62,292 nucleotides of DNA, taken from contig JAILLF010000029.1 of the NCBI GenBank assembly GCA_024693365.1, positions 1 to 62,292 of the forward strand, read 5' to 3'. Position 1 is the stretch's first letter; every line of letters begins with the position of its first letter. The translations under genes were made by a program, and so were the position numbers. This DNA is from Acetatifactor sp. GTDB lineage: Bacteria > Bacillota > Clostridia > Lachnospirales > Lachnospiraceae. Of this stretch, positions 54,267 through 62,292 are shown in pieces. The notes beneath the pieces were generated by a model. It ran no database searches and was not told the origin of the DNA. It worked only from the letters and a program-made list of their open reading frames with translations.

Positions 54267-57200
54267 GGTACAGGGCTTTAAGTCCTTTGCAAATAAGATC
54301 ACGTTTCAATTCCACAATGGCATCACGGGCATTGTGGGACCGAACGGAAGCGGAAAGAGTAACGTGGCGGACGCCGTCCGCTGGGTGCTTGGCGAACAGC
54401 GCATCAAGCAGCTTAGAGGCGCGAGCATGCAGGACGTCATCTTTTCCGGAACGGAGCTTAGGAAACCGTTAAGCTATGCTTACGTGGCAATTACGCTGGA
54501 CAATTCCGACCATCAGCTTGCCATTGATTATGATGAAGTGACGGTGGCGAGAAGACTTTACCGTTCCGGTGAAAGTGAGTATCTGTTAAATGGCACCTCC
54601 TGCAGACTCAAGGACGTAAACGAGCTGTTTTATGATACCGGTATTGGTAAGGAAGGTTATTCCATTATTGGCCAGGGTCAGATCGACAAGATCCTGAGCG
54701 GTAAGCCGGAGGAGAGAAGAGAGCTTTTTGACGAAGCTGCCGGCATTGTAAAATTTAAGAGAAGAAAGACCGCGGCCATCCAGAAGATGGAGAGCGAGAA
54801 GCAGAATCTCGTTCGCGTCAGCGATATTTTGGCAGAACTTGAAAAGCAGATCGCTCCTTTGGAGAAACAGTCCGAGACCGCGAAGATTTATTTGAAGCAT
54901 AAGGAAGCCTTGAAAACGCTCGACATTAACGTCTTTCTGCTGGAGCACAACCGCCTGAAAAAACAGTTGGATGACGTGACGGAAAAGTGGCGGATCGCAA
55001 GTCATGATTATGCGGAAAGCACTAAGGAATATCAAGGCATTAAGGAAGAGTACGAGAAGGTTCAGGAAGAGATTGAAGGCCTGGATGCTTCCATCGAAGA
55101 AGCCAGAAAGATTCTGGGCGAAGCAGGATTATACAGGGAGAGACTTGAGGGCGAAATCGGTGTCCTGAATGAGCAGATCAATTCCGCCGAATCAAGCAAG
55201 GCTCACCTGAATAACCGTAAAGAGACGCTGGAAGGCGAGATCCGTGAGCACGAGAAGGAAAAGCAGGACATCTTGAATGATAAGGTGGATACGGATGCGA
55301 AGGTCGAGGAGCTTTCCGCCACCGCGCTTGGCCTGCGCAAGGAACTGGAGACGATTCAGGCAAGGATCGAAGAGTTAAACGCATCCATTGAGGATGGCAA
55401 AAATACCATCATGAATGAATTGAACCAGAGGGCTTCCATCAAGTCCCGCCTGGGCCGTTTTGATACCATGATGGAGCAGGTGAGCATCCGCAAGGCAGAG
55501 CTTCAGTCGAAGCTGCTTCGCGCAAAATCGGATGAGCAGTCAAGAGGCGAGGCCCTGAAAAAGCAGGAAGAAACCTTCCAGAGACTGACGGATGAGATCC
55601 GCGAAATGAATGGTCAGGTCACGGCAAAAGAAGCGGAACTGGCGGAGATCCGTCAAAGCCTTGGCGCAAAGGATGCAAAGCTGCGTGAGACGCAGAGCAA
55701 TTATCATCAGGAAAAATCAAAGCTGGAGGCGCTTGCCAATCTGACGGAGCGCTATGAAGGCTATGGCGGCTCCGTCAAGAAGGTGATGGAGCAAAAGGAG
55801 AAGGAAAAGGGCATCATTGGCGTAGTCGCTGACATCATCAAGGTGGATCAGAAGTACGAAGTGGCCATTGAGACGGCTCTTGGCGGTAATATCCAAAACA
55901 TCGTTACCGATAACGAGGAGACCGCGAAAAAGATGATCCGCTTCCTCAAGGAGGGGAGACTCGGCAGGGCAACCTTCCTTCCGCTTACCAGCATCAAGGA
56001 TCCGCAGGAATTCAAGAATCCCGAGGCCTTGAATGAAAAGGGTGCCATCGGCATGGCGGATGAACTGGTGCACATTGAGGAGAAGTACAAGGACGTGGCA
56101 AAGTCCATGCTTGGCAGGATCGTCGTGGTCGACAACGTTGACAATGCCGTAAAGATCGCGAGGAAATTCCAGTATGGCATCCGCATGGTTACGCTGGAGG
56201 GAGAACTTCTGGTGCCCGGGGGCGCAATCAGCGGCGGTGCGTTTAAGAATAACAGTAATCTGCTTGGACGTCGTCGTGAGTTGGATGAACTTGAGAGGAA
56301 GGCAAAGGAACTCCTTGCGGATGTGGAACGTATCGGCAAGGACATTGAAGATACCAAGACGAGAAGAAATGGACTTCGTCTGGAGTTAGAGAACATTCGC
56401 GCTGAAATCCAGCGCAAATCCATTGAGCAGAACACTGCCAGGATCAGCATCGCGCAATCCCGGGAGCGTATGGAAGAGGAAGAAGAGGGCGTGCAGGATC
56501 TTCGCCGTGAGGCACAGGATCTGGAAAAGCAGGTTCTCGAGATGACGGGCGGCAAGGAGAGCGTTCTGGAAGAACTGCAAAAGAGTGAAGCTCTCGAAAA
56601 AGAGACGCAGGAGAAGATCCTCGTATTCCAAAAAGAATTGGAAGAAAAGAGAGGCCAGGAATCCGATGCCGTAAATAAGTGCTCTGAATGGGATTTGAAG
56701 GTTGAAAAGATGCGTCAGGCCCAGGGATTTAAGCAGGCCAACGTTGACCGTATTGACGGAGAGATCACGCGTGCCGGCAAGGAACTGCAGGAAATCCTGG
56801 ATGCCTTGTCTCAAAATGAATCTCTTGTGGAAGAGAAAAAGAATAACATTCAGGAGATCCGAAAGACCATTGAGGCTTCCTATGACGCAGAGTCAAAGTC
56901 GGAAACGACCTTGAAAGAGTCTGCAGCGAAGAAGGAAGGGCTTTCCGCGAAGCAAAAGAATTTCTTCCAGCGCCGGGAGGAACTGGCGGAGAAGAATGCC
57001 AGTCTTGACAAGGAGGTCTTCCGCCTGAATTCGTCCAAGGAACGCTTGGATGAGATGATCGAGAATCAGATCAATTACATGTGGGATGAATATGAGATCA
57101 CGCTTACGGATGCGGCATCGCTCCGAAATGAAGAGATGACGGATCTCGGTGCCATGAAGAGGGAGATTGAATCCCTGAAGGATAAGATCCGCAAGCTTGG

Positions 57201-57807
57201 CAACGTCAACGTGAATGCCATCGAGGATTATAAGAATTTGATGGAGCGTTATACCTTCATGAAGACGCAGCATGATGATCTTGTGGAGTCGGAGAAGGCA
57301 TTGGAGGCGCTGATCGCAGAGTTGGATGCAGCCATGAGAAAGCAGTTCCTTGAGAAGTTCGCGGAGATTAACCGGGAATATGACAAGGTATTCAAGGAAT
57401 TGTTTGGCGGCGGTAAGGGTACGCTGGAATTGCAGGAGGACGAGGACATCCTTGAGGCAGGCATACGCATCATCGCGCAGCCGCCTGGAAAGAAGCTTCA
57501 GAACATGATGCAGCTCTCCGGCGGTGAGAAGGCGCTTTCGGCAATCGCGCTTTTGTTTGCCATTCAGAATTTAAAGCCTTCACCGTTCTGTCTATTGGAT
57601 GAGATTGAGGCGGCGTTGGATGATTCTAACGTGGGAAGGTTTGCAAAGTATTTGCATAAGCTGACGAAGAATACGCAGTTTATCGTGATCACGCACAGGC
57701 GCGGTACCATGGAGCAGGTTGACAGGCTGTATGGAATTACGATGCAGGAGAAGGGTGTGTCGACGCTAGTCTCGGTTAGCCTGATCGATAAGGATCTGAC
57801 GGATTAA
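54247..57807 (+). CDS. smc: Chromosome segregation protein SMC
   Basis: 1186 residues, full length. It is the ATPase of the condensin-like complex that organises the chromosome. Walker A is at GPNGSGKSN (residues about 32-40). Two long coiled coils flank a hinge at about 520-640 (GVVADIIKVDQKYEVAIETALG with further glycines). The signature LSGGEKALSAIALLFA and Walker B PFCLLDEIEAALDD are near the end. It begins inside rnc. ScpA and ScpB are not in the window. Confidence 0.97.
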   Translation: MYLKSIEVQGFKSFANKITFQFHNGITGIVGPNGSGKSNVADAVRWVLGEQRIKQLRGASMQDVIFSGTELRKPLSYAYVAITLDNSDHQLAIDYDEVTVARRLYRSGESEYLLNGTSCRLKDVNELFYDTGIGKEGYSIIGQGQIDKILSGKPEERRELFDEAAGIVKFKRRKTAAIQKMESEKQNLVRVSDILAELEKQIAPLEKQSETAKIYLKHKEALKTLDINVFLLEHNRLKKQLDDVTEKWRIASHDYAESTKEYQGIKEEYEKVQEEIEGLDASIEEARKILGEAGLYRERLEGEIGVLNEQINSAESSKAHLNNRKETLEGEIREHEKEKQDILNDKVDTDAKVEELSATALGLRKELETIQARIEELNASIEDGKNTIMNELNQRASIKSRLGRFDTMMEQVSIRKAELQSKLLRAKSDEQSRGEALKKQEETFQRLTDEIREMNGQVTAKEAELAEIRQSLGAKDAKLRETQSNYHQEKSKLEALANLTERYEGYGGSVKKVMEQKEKEKGIIGVVADIIKVDQKYEVAIETALGGNIQNIVTDNEETAKKMIRFLKEGRLGRATFLPLTSIKDPQEFKNPEALNEKGAIGMADELVHIEEKYKDVAKSMLGRIVVVDNVDNAVKIARKFQYGIRMVTLEGELLVPGGAISGGAFKNNSNLLGRRRELDELERKAKELLADVERIGKDIEDTKTRRNGLRLELENIRAEIQRKSIEQNTARISIAQSRERMEEEEEGVQDLRREAQDLEKQVLEMTGGKESVLEELQKSEALEKETQEKILVFQKELEEKRGQESDAVNKCSEWDLKVEKMRQAQGFKQANVDRIDGEITRAGKELQEILDALSQNESLVEEKKNNIQEIRKTIEASYDAESKSETTLKESAAKKEGLSAKQKNFFQRREELAEKNASLDKEVFRLNSSKERLDEMIENQINYMWDEYEITLTDAASLRNEEMTDLGAMKREIESLKDKIRKLGNVNVNAIEDYKNLMERYTFMKTQHDDLVESEKALEALIAELDAAMRKQFLEKFAEINREYDKVFKELFGGGKGTLELQEDEDILEAGIRIIAQPPGKKLQNMMQLSGGEKALSAIALLFAIQNLKPSPFCLLDEIEAALDDSNVGRFAKYLHKLTKNTQFIVITHRRGTMEQVDRLYGITMQEKGVSTLVSVSLIDKDLTD

Positions 57808-58247
57808 CGCGCCGCCCCGGGATTCATGCTCCGCGCCGCCCCAAGGAATTGGCTCCGCGCCGTCCAGGCCTTGTTTGCTTGGAACGGCTCGGACTGCACT
57901 AAGCTCATCTTCTGACCTCAGGCAAAGCCAATCCTTCGGTTATAAACCTCAGGAGTTGGCTTTTGAGGTCATCGATTCGCTAAGTGCTGCCGGCTAATTG
58001 TTCCAAGCGAACAAGGCCTGGACGGCGCGGATTCGAATTGCCATGGCGGCGCGGATGTGGATAACGTGTTGGCGGTTAGTTGTTGCAAGCGGGTATTGTG
58101 TGGACGGCGCGGATTCGAATTGCCATGGCGGTGCGGATGTGGATAATGAGTTGAAGGTTAGTTGTTGCAAGTAGGTGTTGCCTGGGCGATTGTGGGTTTT
58201 AGCGTTTTAGGTTAGGGATAGAGTGTTTAGTTTAGGAGATTTGAGGT
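57808..58247. repeat. Palindromic repeat element between smc and ftsY
   Basis: This 440-base gap has no gene. It holds: (a) two 24-base tandem units, 57808-57831 and 57832-57855, and the start of a third; (b) 31-base inverted arms, 57855-57885 and 58000-58030, that match at 30 of 31 positions, continuing imperfectly to 57831 and 58054 and with an inner imperfect pairing near 57920-57970, so about 224 bases can fold into one long hairpin; (c) an 82-base direct repeat, 58019-58100 and 58101-58182, with a partial third start. No transposase or known target-site signal is seen. Confidence 0.85.
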
Positions 58248-59603
58248 ATGTGGAAGTTTTGGAAGAAGAAAAAGGCAGAGGAAGAACAAGCGGAAGAGGA
58301 AGTGTTGGAAGGCTTGGAGGCAGATGCTGAGGCCGGAGAGGGGGTAGAGGCGGATTCGGAAGAAGCCGGGCATTTGGAGGCTGCAGGGGAGGAAAGTGCA
58401 GCATCTGAAAGCGGTGACGTTTCTTTTGAAGGCAAGGAAGAAAAGGGCGCAATTTCGGAAGAATCAGGCGAAGGCGTAGCTCCTGAGGATGGTGAAGAGG
58501 TAACGGCCGAAGGCGTAGCTCCTGAGGATGGTGAAGAGGTAACGGCCGAAGGCGAAGAGGCTGAAGAGGAAGATGCTGAGGCTGAAGAGGAAGATGCTGA
58601 GGCTGAAGAGGACGGGACCGTAAAGGAGAAAAAAAAGGGATTCTTTGCCAGACTGCGTGAAGGGCTTGCGAAGACGAGGGCTAATATTGCGCGGGGCTTT
58701 GACAGGCTGTTTACGGCAAATGAGATTGATGAGGACTTTTATGAGGAATTGGAAGAGATTCTGATCATGGGAGACATCGGCGTCAATTCCACGACGGAGA
58801 TCATTGAGCGTCTGAGGGAGCAGGTGAAGGAGCGGCACTTAAAGAAGCCGGTGGAGTGTAAGGATCTTCTCATTCAGAGCATTCGCGAGCAGATGGAGGT
58901 TGGCGAGACGGCCTATGATTTCGAGACGCAGCAGTCCATCATTATGGTGATCGGGGTCAATGGCGTTGGTAAGACCACGACGGTGGGTAAGCTCGCCTGG
59001 AAGCTGAAGGATGACGGGAAGAAGGTGTTGATTGCTGCGGCTGATACGTTCCGCGCGGCAGCGGGCGACCAGCTGGCAGAGTGGGCCAGAAGGGCAGGCG
59101 TTCCCATGATCGGCGGCAAGGAGGGCGCTGATCCCGCAAGCGTTGTGTATGATGCCGTGAATGCTGCAAAGGCAAGGGGCGTTGACGTGCTTTTGATCGA
59201 TACGGCGGGAAGATTGCACAACAAGAAGAATCTGATGGAAGAGCTGCGAAAGATGAATCGCATTATCGACAAGGAGTATCCGGACGCTCATCGCGAGAAT
59301 CTGATCGTACTGGATGGAACCACGGGTCAGAATGCTCTGGCACAGGCGAGAGAGTTTGGCGACGTTACGGATCTCACCGGCATTGTGTTGACGAAGATGG
59401 ACGGCACTGCAAAGGGCGGAATCGCGGTGGCAATCCAGTCGGAACTTGGTATTCCCGTGAAATACATTGGCGTTGGTGAAACTACGCAGGATTTGCAGAA
59501 ATTTGATCCGGATGAGTTTGTGCGTGCCCTTTTTGACGTTGACTTGTCTGAGGATGCCGTGAACGTTATCACAAAAGATTACGAGAATGAGACGGAAGCA
59601 TAA
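58248..59603 (+). CDS. ftsY: Signal recognition particle receptor FtsY
   Basis: 451 residues. It docks ribosome-SRP complexes on the membrane translocon. The first 120 residues are a very acidic Glu/Ala-rich A-domain with tandem repeats, the rest is the NG GTPase core: GVNGVGKTTTVGKLAWKL (about 250), DTFRAAAGDQL, DTAGRLHNKKNL, and TKMDGTAKGG. GGAGATTTGAGG precedes the ATG. The third gene of the rnc-smc-ftsY block, but separated from smc by the palindromic element. Confidence 0.95.
   Translation: MWKFWKKKKAEEEQAEEEVLEGLEADAEAGEGVEADSEEAGHLEAAGEESAASESGDVSFEGKEEKGAISEESGEGVAPEDGEEVTAEGVAPEDGEEVTAEGEEAEEEDAEAEEEDAEAEEDGTVKEKKKGFFARLREGLAKTRANIARGFDRLFTANEIDEDFYEELEEILIMGDIGVNSTTEIIERLREQVKERHLKKPVECKDLLIQSIREQMEVGETAYDFETQQSIIMVIGVNGVGKTTTVGKLAWKLKDDGKKVLIAAADTFRAAAGDQLAEWARRAGVPMIGGKEGADPASVVYDAVNAAKARGVDVLLIDTAGRLHNKKNLMEELRKMNRIIDKEYPDAHRENLIVLDGTTGQNALAQAREFGDVTDLTGIVLTKMDGTAKGGIAVAIQSELGIPVKYIGVGETTQDLQKFDPDEFVRALFDVDLSEDAVNVITKDYENETEA
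58470..58547 (+). repeat. Perfect 39-bp tandem repeat in ftsY
   Basis: 58470-58508 and 58509-58547 are identical 39-base units encoding EGVAPEDGEEVTA twice. They lie in the acidic domain and keep the frame, so copy number changes would only change its length. Confidence 0.95.
58557..58598 (+). repeat. 21-bp tandem repeat in ftsY
   Basis: Two identical 21-base units (58557-58577 and 58578-58598) and a partial third encode EAEEEDA. Again in frame, in the acidic domain. Confidence 0.95.
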
Positions 59604-59631
59604 ACCGAAAGGACGAAAAAAGGAGAGCAGC

Positions 59632-60861
59632 ATGAGTGAGACGGAGCAGATGTTGACGCTTGAGAAATTTGAGGAAGCCACGGAAGTCGTTGGCAAGGTG
59701 ACGCTGGAGACGAAATTGGTCTACAGTGATTATTTCAGTGCGCAAACTGGAAATAAAGTATACTTAAAGCCGGAAAATATGCAATTTACGGGTGCATATA
59801 AGGTTCGCGGGGCATACTATAAGATGAGTACGCTTACGCCGGAAGAGAGAAGCCGCGGTTTGATCACGGCCTCCGCCGGTAATCACGCACAGGGCGTTGC
59901 GTATGCTGCAAAATGCTATGGCGCGAAAGCGACCATCGTAATGCCAACGACCACGCCGCTGATGAAGGTGAATCGCACGAAGAGTTACGGCGCCGAGGTG
60001 GTGCTTTTTGGCGACGTGTATGACGAGGCATGCGCAAAGGCATATGAGTTGGCGGACGAGCACGGCTATACCTTCATTCATCCTTTTGATGACCTGACGG
60101 TGGCAACCGGGCAGGGAACCATTGCCATGGAGATTGTCAAGGAACTTCCGCTGGTAGATTATATTCTGGTACCCATTGGAGGCGGTGGATTGGCGACGGG
60201 CGTCTCCACGTTGGCGAAGCTCCTGAATCCAAAGATCAAGGTGATCGGCGTAGAACCTGCTGGTGCAAATTGCATGCAGGAGAGCTTGAAGAATGCGAAG
60301 GTGACGACGCTTCCCGTGGTCAACACGATCGCTGACGGCACGGCGGTTAAGACGCCTGGCAGTAAGCTTTTCCCTTATATCCAAAAGAATCTGGATGACG
60401 TGATCACCGTGGAGGATGAGGAGCTTGTAGTAGCCTTCCTCGACATGGTGGAGAATCATAAGATGATCGTGGAGAATTCCGGACTGCTCACGGTTGCCGC
60501 TCTGAAGCATTTGGACGTAAAGGATAAGAAGATTGTTTCGATCTTAAGCGGCGGTAACATGGACGTGATCACCATGAGCAGCGTGGTGCAGCAGGGACTG
60601 ATTTTCCGTGACAGGATCTTTACCGTATCCGTTCTGCTTCCGGACAAGCCGGGTGAATTGCATCGCGTGTCCGGCATCATCGCGGGGGAGAACGGTAACG
60701 TGATTAAGCTGGAGCATAATCAGTTTGTATCCATCAACAGGAATGCCGCAGTAGAGCTTCGCATTACCATGGAGGCATTTGGAACGGAGCACAAGAACCG
60801 CATTATGGAAACGTTGGAGAAGGAAGGCTACAAGCCAAGACTTGTCCGCACAAATATTTGA
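59632..60861 (+). CDS. ilvA: Threonine ammonia-lyase with ACT domain
   Basis: 409 residues. It deaminates threonine to 2-oxobutyrate with PLP. The PLP lysine is in FTGAYKVRGAYYKM (about residue 48), the phosphate loop is GGGGLATGVS, and the SAGNHAQGVAYAAK segment is present. The C-terminal ACT-like domain (TVSVLLPDKPGELHRVSGII) is single, the short form shared by TdcB-like and one IlvA group; this does not decide between isoleucine synthesis and catabolism. AGGAGAGCAGC is before the ATG at 59632. Upstream in-frame starts overlap ftsY and are rejected. Confidence 0.9.
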   Translation: MSETEQMLTLEKFEEATEVVGKVTLETKLVYSDYFSAQTGNKVYLKPENMQFTGAYKVRGAYYKMSTLTPEERSRGLITASAGNHAQGVAYAAKCYGAKATIVMPTTTPLMKVNRTKSYGAEVVLFGDVYDEACAKAYELADEHGYTFIHPFDDLTVATGQGTIAMEIVKELPLVDYILVPIGGGGLATGVSTLAKLLNPKIKVIGVEPAGANCMQESLKNAKVTTLPVVNTIADGTAVKTPGSKLFPYIQKNLDDVITVEDEELVVAFLDMVENHKMIVENSGLLTVAALKHLDVKDKKIVSILSGGNMDVITMSSVVQQGLIFRDRIFTVSVLLPDKPGELHRVSGIIAGENGNVIKLEHNQFVSINRNAAVELRITMEAFGTEHKNRIMETLEKEGYKPRLVRTNI

Positions 60862-60905
60862 TGGAAAGCTTCTGACGCATGCAGTGGCTTTCCCAAGGAG
60901 TCATT

Positions 60906-61886
60906 GTGAAGGAAGAGAAGGCATTAGAGAAAACAACGAAAAGAGAAGCAAGTGGGACGGATGCAGGGTACGTTGATAAAGCGAAGCGGAACGTGCCCTG
61001 GAAGACGATGCCAACAAATGGAGCGAAGCATCGCGGTGTCCGCAGGGTTTTGGATTACGTGGTGATGACGCTGGCGGCGGCAATTTACGGCATTGCCATT
61101 GGACTTTTCCTGGATCCAAACATGCTGGCACCCGGCGGCGTGGCAGGAACTGCCGTGATTTTGAATCGCGTGTTGCCGTTGGAGACCGGTACGCTGATGC
61201 TGATCATGAACGTGCCGATCTTTTTGTTCGGACTTTGGCAGTTTGGCCTTAAGTTTATGATCTCCACCATCTTTTCAACGACGCTTGCATCCACCTTTGT
61301 CAATTTGTTCCGGCAATATCCGGCGGTGACGCAGGAGCCATTGCTGGCGGCACTTGTTGGCGGAAGCCTTACCGCAGTTGGACTGGGGCTTACGTTTCAT
61401 GCCGGTTCCACCACCGGCGGTACGGACATTATCGTGAAATATCTTCGCCAGAAGATGCCTTACCTGAAGACGGGAATGCTGATGCTGGGTCTGGACGTGA
61501 TTGTGGTGACGGCCTCAGCGTTTGTCTTTGGAGACGTGGAAAGGGCGCTATACGCAGGAATCAGCGTGGGCGTGACTTCCTTTGTGCTGGATCTCGTGCT
61601 GTACGGAAGGGACGGAGCGAAGCTGATCTACATTATCAGCGATCATCCGGAAGAGATTGCAAAAAGGCTTTTGGAAGAGTTGGACGTGGGCGTTACGTAT
61701 TTTGAAGGCGCGGGAGCGTATAGCGGTAAGGAAAAGCAGGTGATCTTTTGCGTCCTGCGAAAACCGCTTTCCCCCAGGGCGGAAGCCATTGTAAAGGAAG
61801 AGGATCCCAAAGCCTTTTTGATCGTTACGAACGCCACGGAGATTTATGGAGAAGGATATAAAAGCTATTTCGGAGAAAAATTGTAG
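60906..61886 (+). CDS. YitT family membrane protein (DUF161 plus DUF2179)
   Basis: 326 residues from a GTG at 60906, preceded by AAGGAG at 60895-60900; an ATG at 60879 has no such site. The first 40 residues are charged, then five membrane helices (about 45-200) with GLFLDPNMLAPGGVAGTAVILN and GGTDIIVKYL, the DUF161 signature. The last 80 residues form a small soluble DUF2179 domain (LLEELDVGVTYFEGAGAYSGKEKQVIFCVL). Its transport substrate is unknown. It ends 85 bases before tRNA-Glu, with the tRNA promoter in the gap. Confidence 0.9.
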   Translation: MKEEKALEKTTKREASGTDAGYVDKAKRNVPWKTMPTNGAKHRGVRRVLDYVVMTLAAAIYGIAIGLFLDPNMLAPGGVAGTAVILNRVLPLETGTLMLIMNVPIFLFGLWQFGLKFMISTIFSTTLASTFVNLFRQYPAVTQEPLLAALVGGSLTAVGLGLTFHAGSTTGGTDIIVKYLRQKMPYLKTGMLMLGLDVIVVTASAFVFGDVERALYAGISVGVTSFVLDLVLYGRDGAKLIYIISDHPEEIAKRLLEELDVGVTYFEGAGAYSGKEKQVIFCVLRKPLSPRAEAIVKEEDPKAFLIVTNATEIYGEGYKSYFGEKL

Positions 61887-61904
61887 AAATTATTAAAAAA
61901 ATAC

Positions 61905-61933
61905 TTGCAATTTTTTTCGAGATAGTGTAATAT
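61905..61933 (+). promoter_or_regulatory. Promoter of tRNA-Glu
   Basis: TTGCAA at 61905-61910, a 17-base spacer and TAATAT at 61928-61933 with TG before it. It is 39 bases before the tRNA. Confidence 0.75.
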
Positions 61934-61971
61934 ACAAAAGTACCGCAGATGCGGAACAAAAATAACGGTGT

Positions 61972-62043
61972 GGCTGATTGGTCAAGCGGTTAAGACGCCG
62001 CCCTCTCACGGCGGAAACAGGGGTTCGATTCCCCTATCAGCTG
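61972..62043 (+). tRNA. tRNA-Glu (anticodon CUC)
   Basis: Acceptor GGCTGAT with ATCAGCT (one G-U), anticodon stem CCGCC/GGCGG with loop CTCTCAC giving anticodon CTC for GAG codons, T-arm AGGGG-TTCGATT-CCCCT. The D-arm is TGGTCAAGCGGTTAAGAC, typical of tRNA-Glu. CCA is not encoded. Discriminator is G. Confidence 0.95.
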
Positions 62044-62046
62044 CGG

Positions 62047-62090
62047 AAATCTCGTAAGATTGCTTTTCTAAGCGCTTACGAGATTTTTTT
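62047..62090 (+). terminator. Terminator of tRNA-Glu
   Basis: AAATCTCGTAAG (62047-62058) pairs with CTTACGAGATTT (62075-62086), followed by T to 62090. Confidence 0.9.
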
Positions 62091-62099
62091 ATTTTCCTC

Positions 62100-62128
62100 T
62101 TGACAATGATGGTACAATGTACTATTAT
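62100..62128 (+). promoter_or_regulatory. Promoter near the right edge
   Basis: Consensus TTGACA at 62100-62105, a 17-base spacer and TATTAT at 62123-62128. It faces the right edge. Its gene probably lies outside the window or is the 22-codon frame below. Confidence 0.7.
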
Positions 62129-62166
62129 ACAAATAGTAAAAGATACCACAAGGATAGTGTCAAGTG

Positions 62167-62235
62167 ATGTATGAAAAACTAATGGCGAAGAAAAAAAGCC
62201 GTAAGGCTCTCCGAGGGCTTAGGGCGCTGCCCTAA
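62167..62235 (+). CDS. Possible 22-codon open frame in a hairpin repeat
   Basis: An ATG at 62167 opens a frame coding for a basic peptide (MYEKLMAKKKSRKALRG, then LRALP) ending at TAA 62233-62235. AAGGA lies about 12 bases before the ATG, a weak distance. The second half is inside the hairpin repeat 62197-62283, so the coding potential may be accidental. It could instead be the leader of a longer gene beyond the edge. Confidence 0.2.
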   Translation: MYEKLMAKKKSRKALRGLRALP

Positions 62236-62283
62236 GAACCTGCAAGGGACGAGTCCCTTGACCCGTTAATCGGGCTCTGCCCG
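62197..62283 (+). repeat. Array of four short hairpins at the right edge
   Basis: In sequence: AGCC/GGCT (62197-62208), CTTAGGGC/GCCCTAAG (62218-62236), CAAGGGAC/GTCCCTTG (62243-62260) and CGGGC/GCCCG (62271-62283). Similar GGGCTCTGCCC and AAGGGAC-GTCCCTT strings recall repeats I have seen in other Lachnospiraceae genomes, often near mobile elements; that is memory, not a search result. The element runs toward the edge. Confidence 0.65.
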
Positions 62284-62292
62284 AACCCGTCC

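Noticed and set aside
57808..58247. Element considered as a complete insertion sequence
   Set aside because: No open frame for a transposase and no clear target duplication; only the repeat structure can be supported.
58470..58598. Tandem repeats considered as a CRISPR array
   Set aside because: They are direct, contiguous, in-frame protein-coding repeats in ftsY with no spacers.

Overview
The window reads as one chromosomal segment of a low-to-mid GC anaerobic Gram-positive bacterium, most likely a member of the Clostridia (Lachnospiraceae-like). The evidence is the Clostridia-typical core block pta-ackA-yceD-rpmF-plsX-acpP-rnc-smc-ftsY, AGGAGG-type ribosome binding sites, canonical TTGACA/TATAAT promoters, a single-membrane type IV pilus locus, and protein types common in that family. 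I could not run searches, so taxonomy and all family names are recognition from the sequence.

Layout. 1-330: the 3' end of a 23S rRNA gene followed by a long hairpin and a terminator, with no 5S gene. 380-8364: cheV, a sirtuin-like protein, hisH-hisF, ung, lysA, an S66 LD-carboxypeptidase-like gene and a sensor-less chemoreceptor. 8386-8609: tRNA-Leu(CAA) with its own promoter and terminator. 8817-27648: an apparently single transcriptional block for a type IV pilus: pilB (with two c-di-GMP-binding MshEN motifs), pilT, pilC, major pilin, prepilin peptidase, a fused pilM-pilN, pilO, four pseudopilins (one a very large GspK-like protein) and a 1768-residue secreted DUF5057-like protein, closed by a strong terminator. 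27754-31074: a protein with about eight tandem SHOCT-like repeats, a NYN-LOTUS nuclease-like protein and a small zinc-finger membrane protein. 31086-36570: polA, coaE, two membrane proteins of unknown function and a WalJ-like metallo-hydrolase. 36729-45742: a more AT-rich cell-surface glycan locus with two paralogous GT-C membrane proteins, an FAD-dependent UDP-galactopyranose-mutase-like enzyme, a Wzy/ligase-like polymerase, an ILEI-like membrane-anchored protein and a DUF6020-like membrane protein. 45776-48854: ACT protein plus PFL/DUF711 protein, then tmcAL on the opposite strand. 48971-59603: acetate, lipid, ribosome and chromosome-segregation block. 59632-61886: threonine ammonia-lyase and a YitT transporter-like protein. 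61905-62292: tRNA-Glu(CUC), a new promoter and a hairpin-rich repeat running off the window.

How it works together. CheV and the chemoreceptor give chemotaxis signalling, and the pilus assembly motor PilB looks as if it is switched by cyclic di-GMP. The pilus operon carries its own complete pseudopilin set and ends in a giant secreted protein that is the best candidate for a pilus-tip or pilus-secreted factor. Directly after its terminator lies the SHOCT-repeat protein. These two regions, the glycan locus with an apparently permuted ILEI-like protein, and a roughly 440-base palindromic element between smc and ftsY are the least explained parts of the window.
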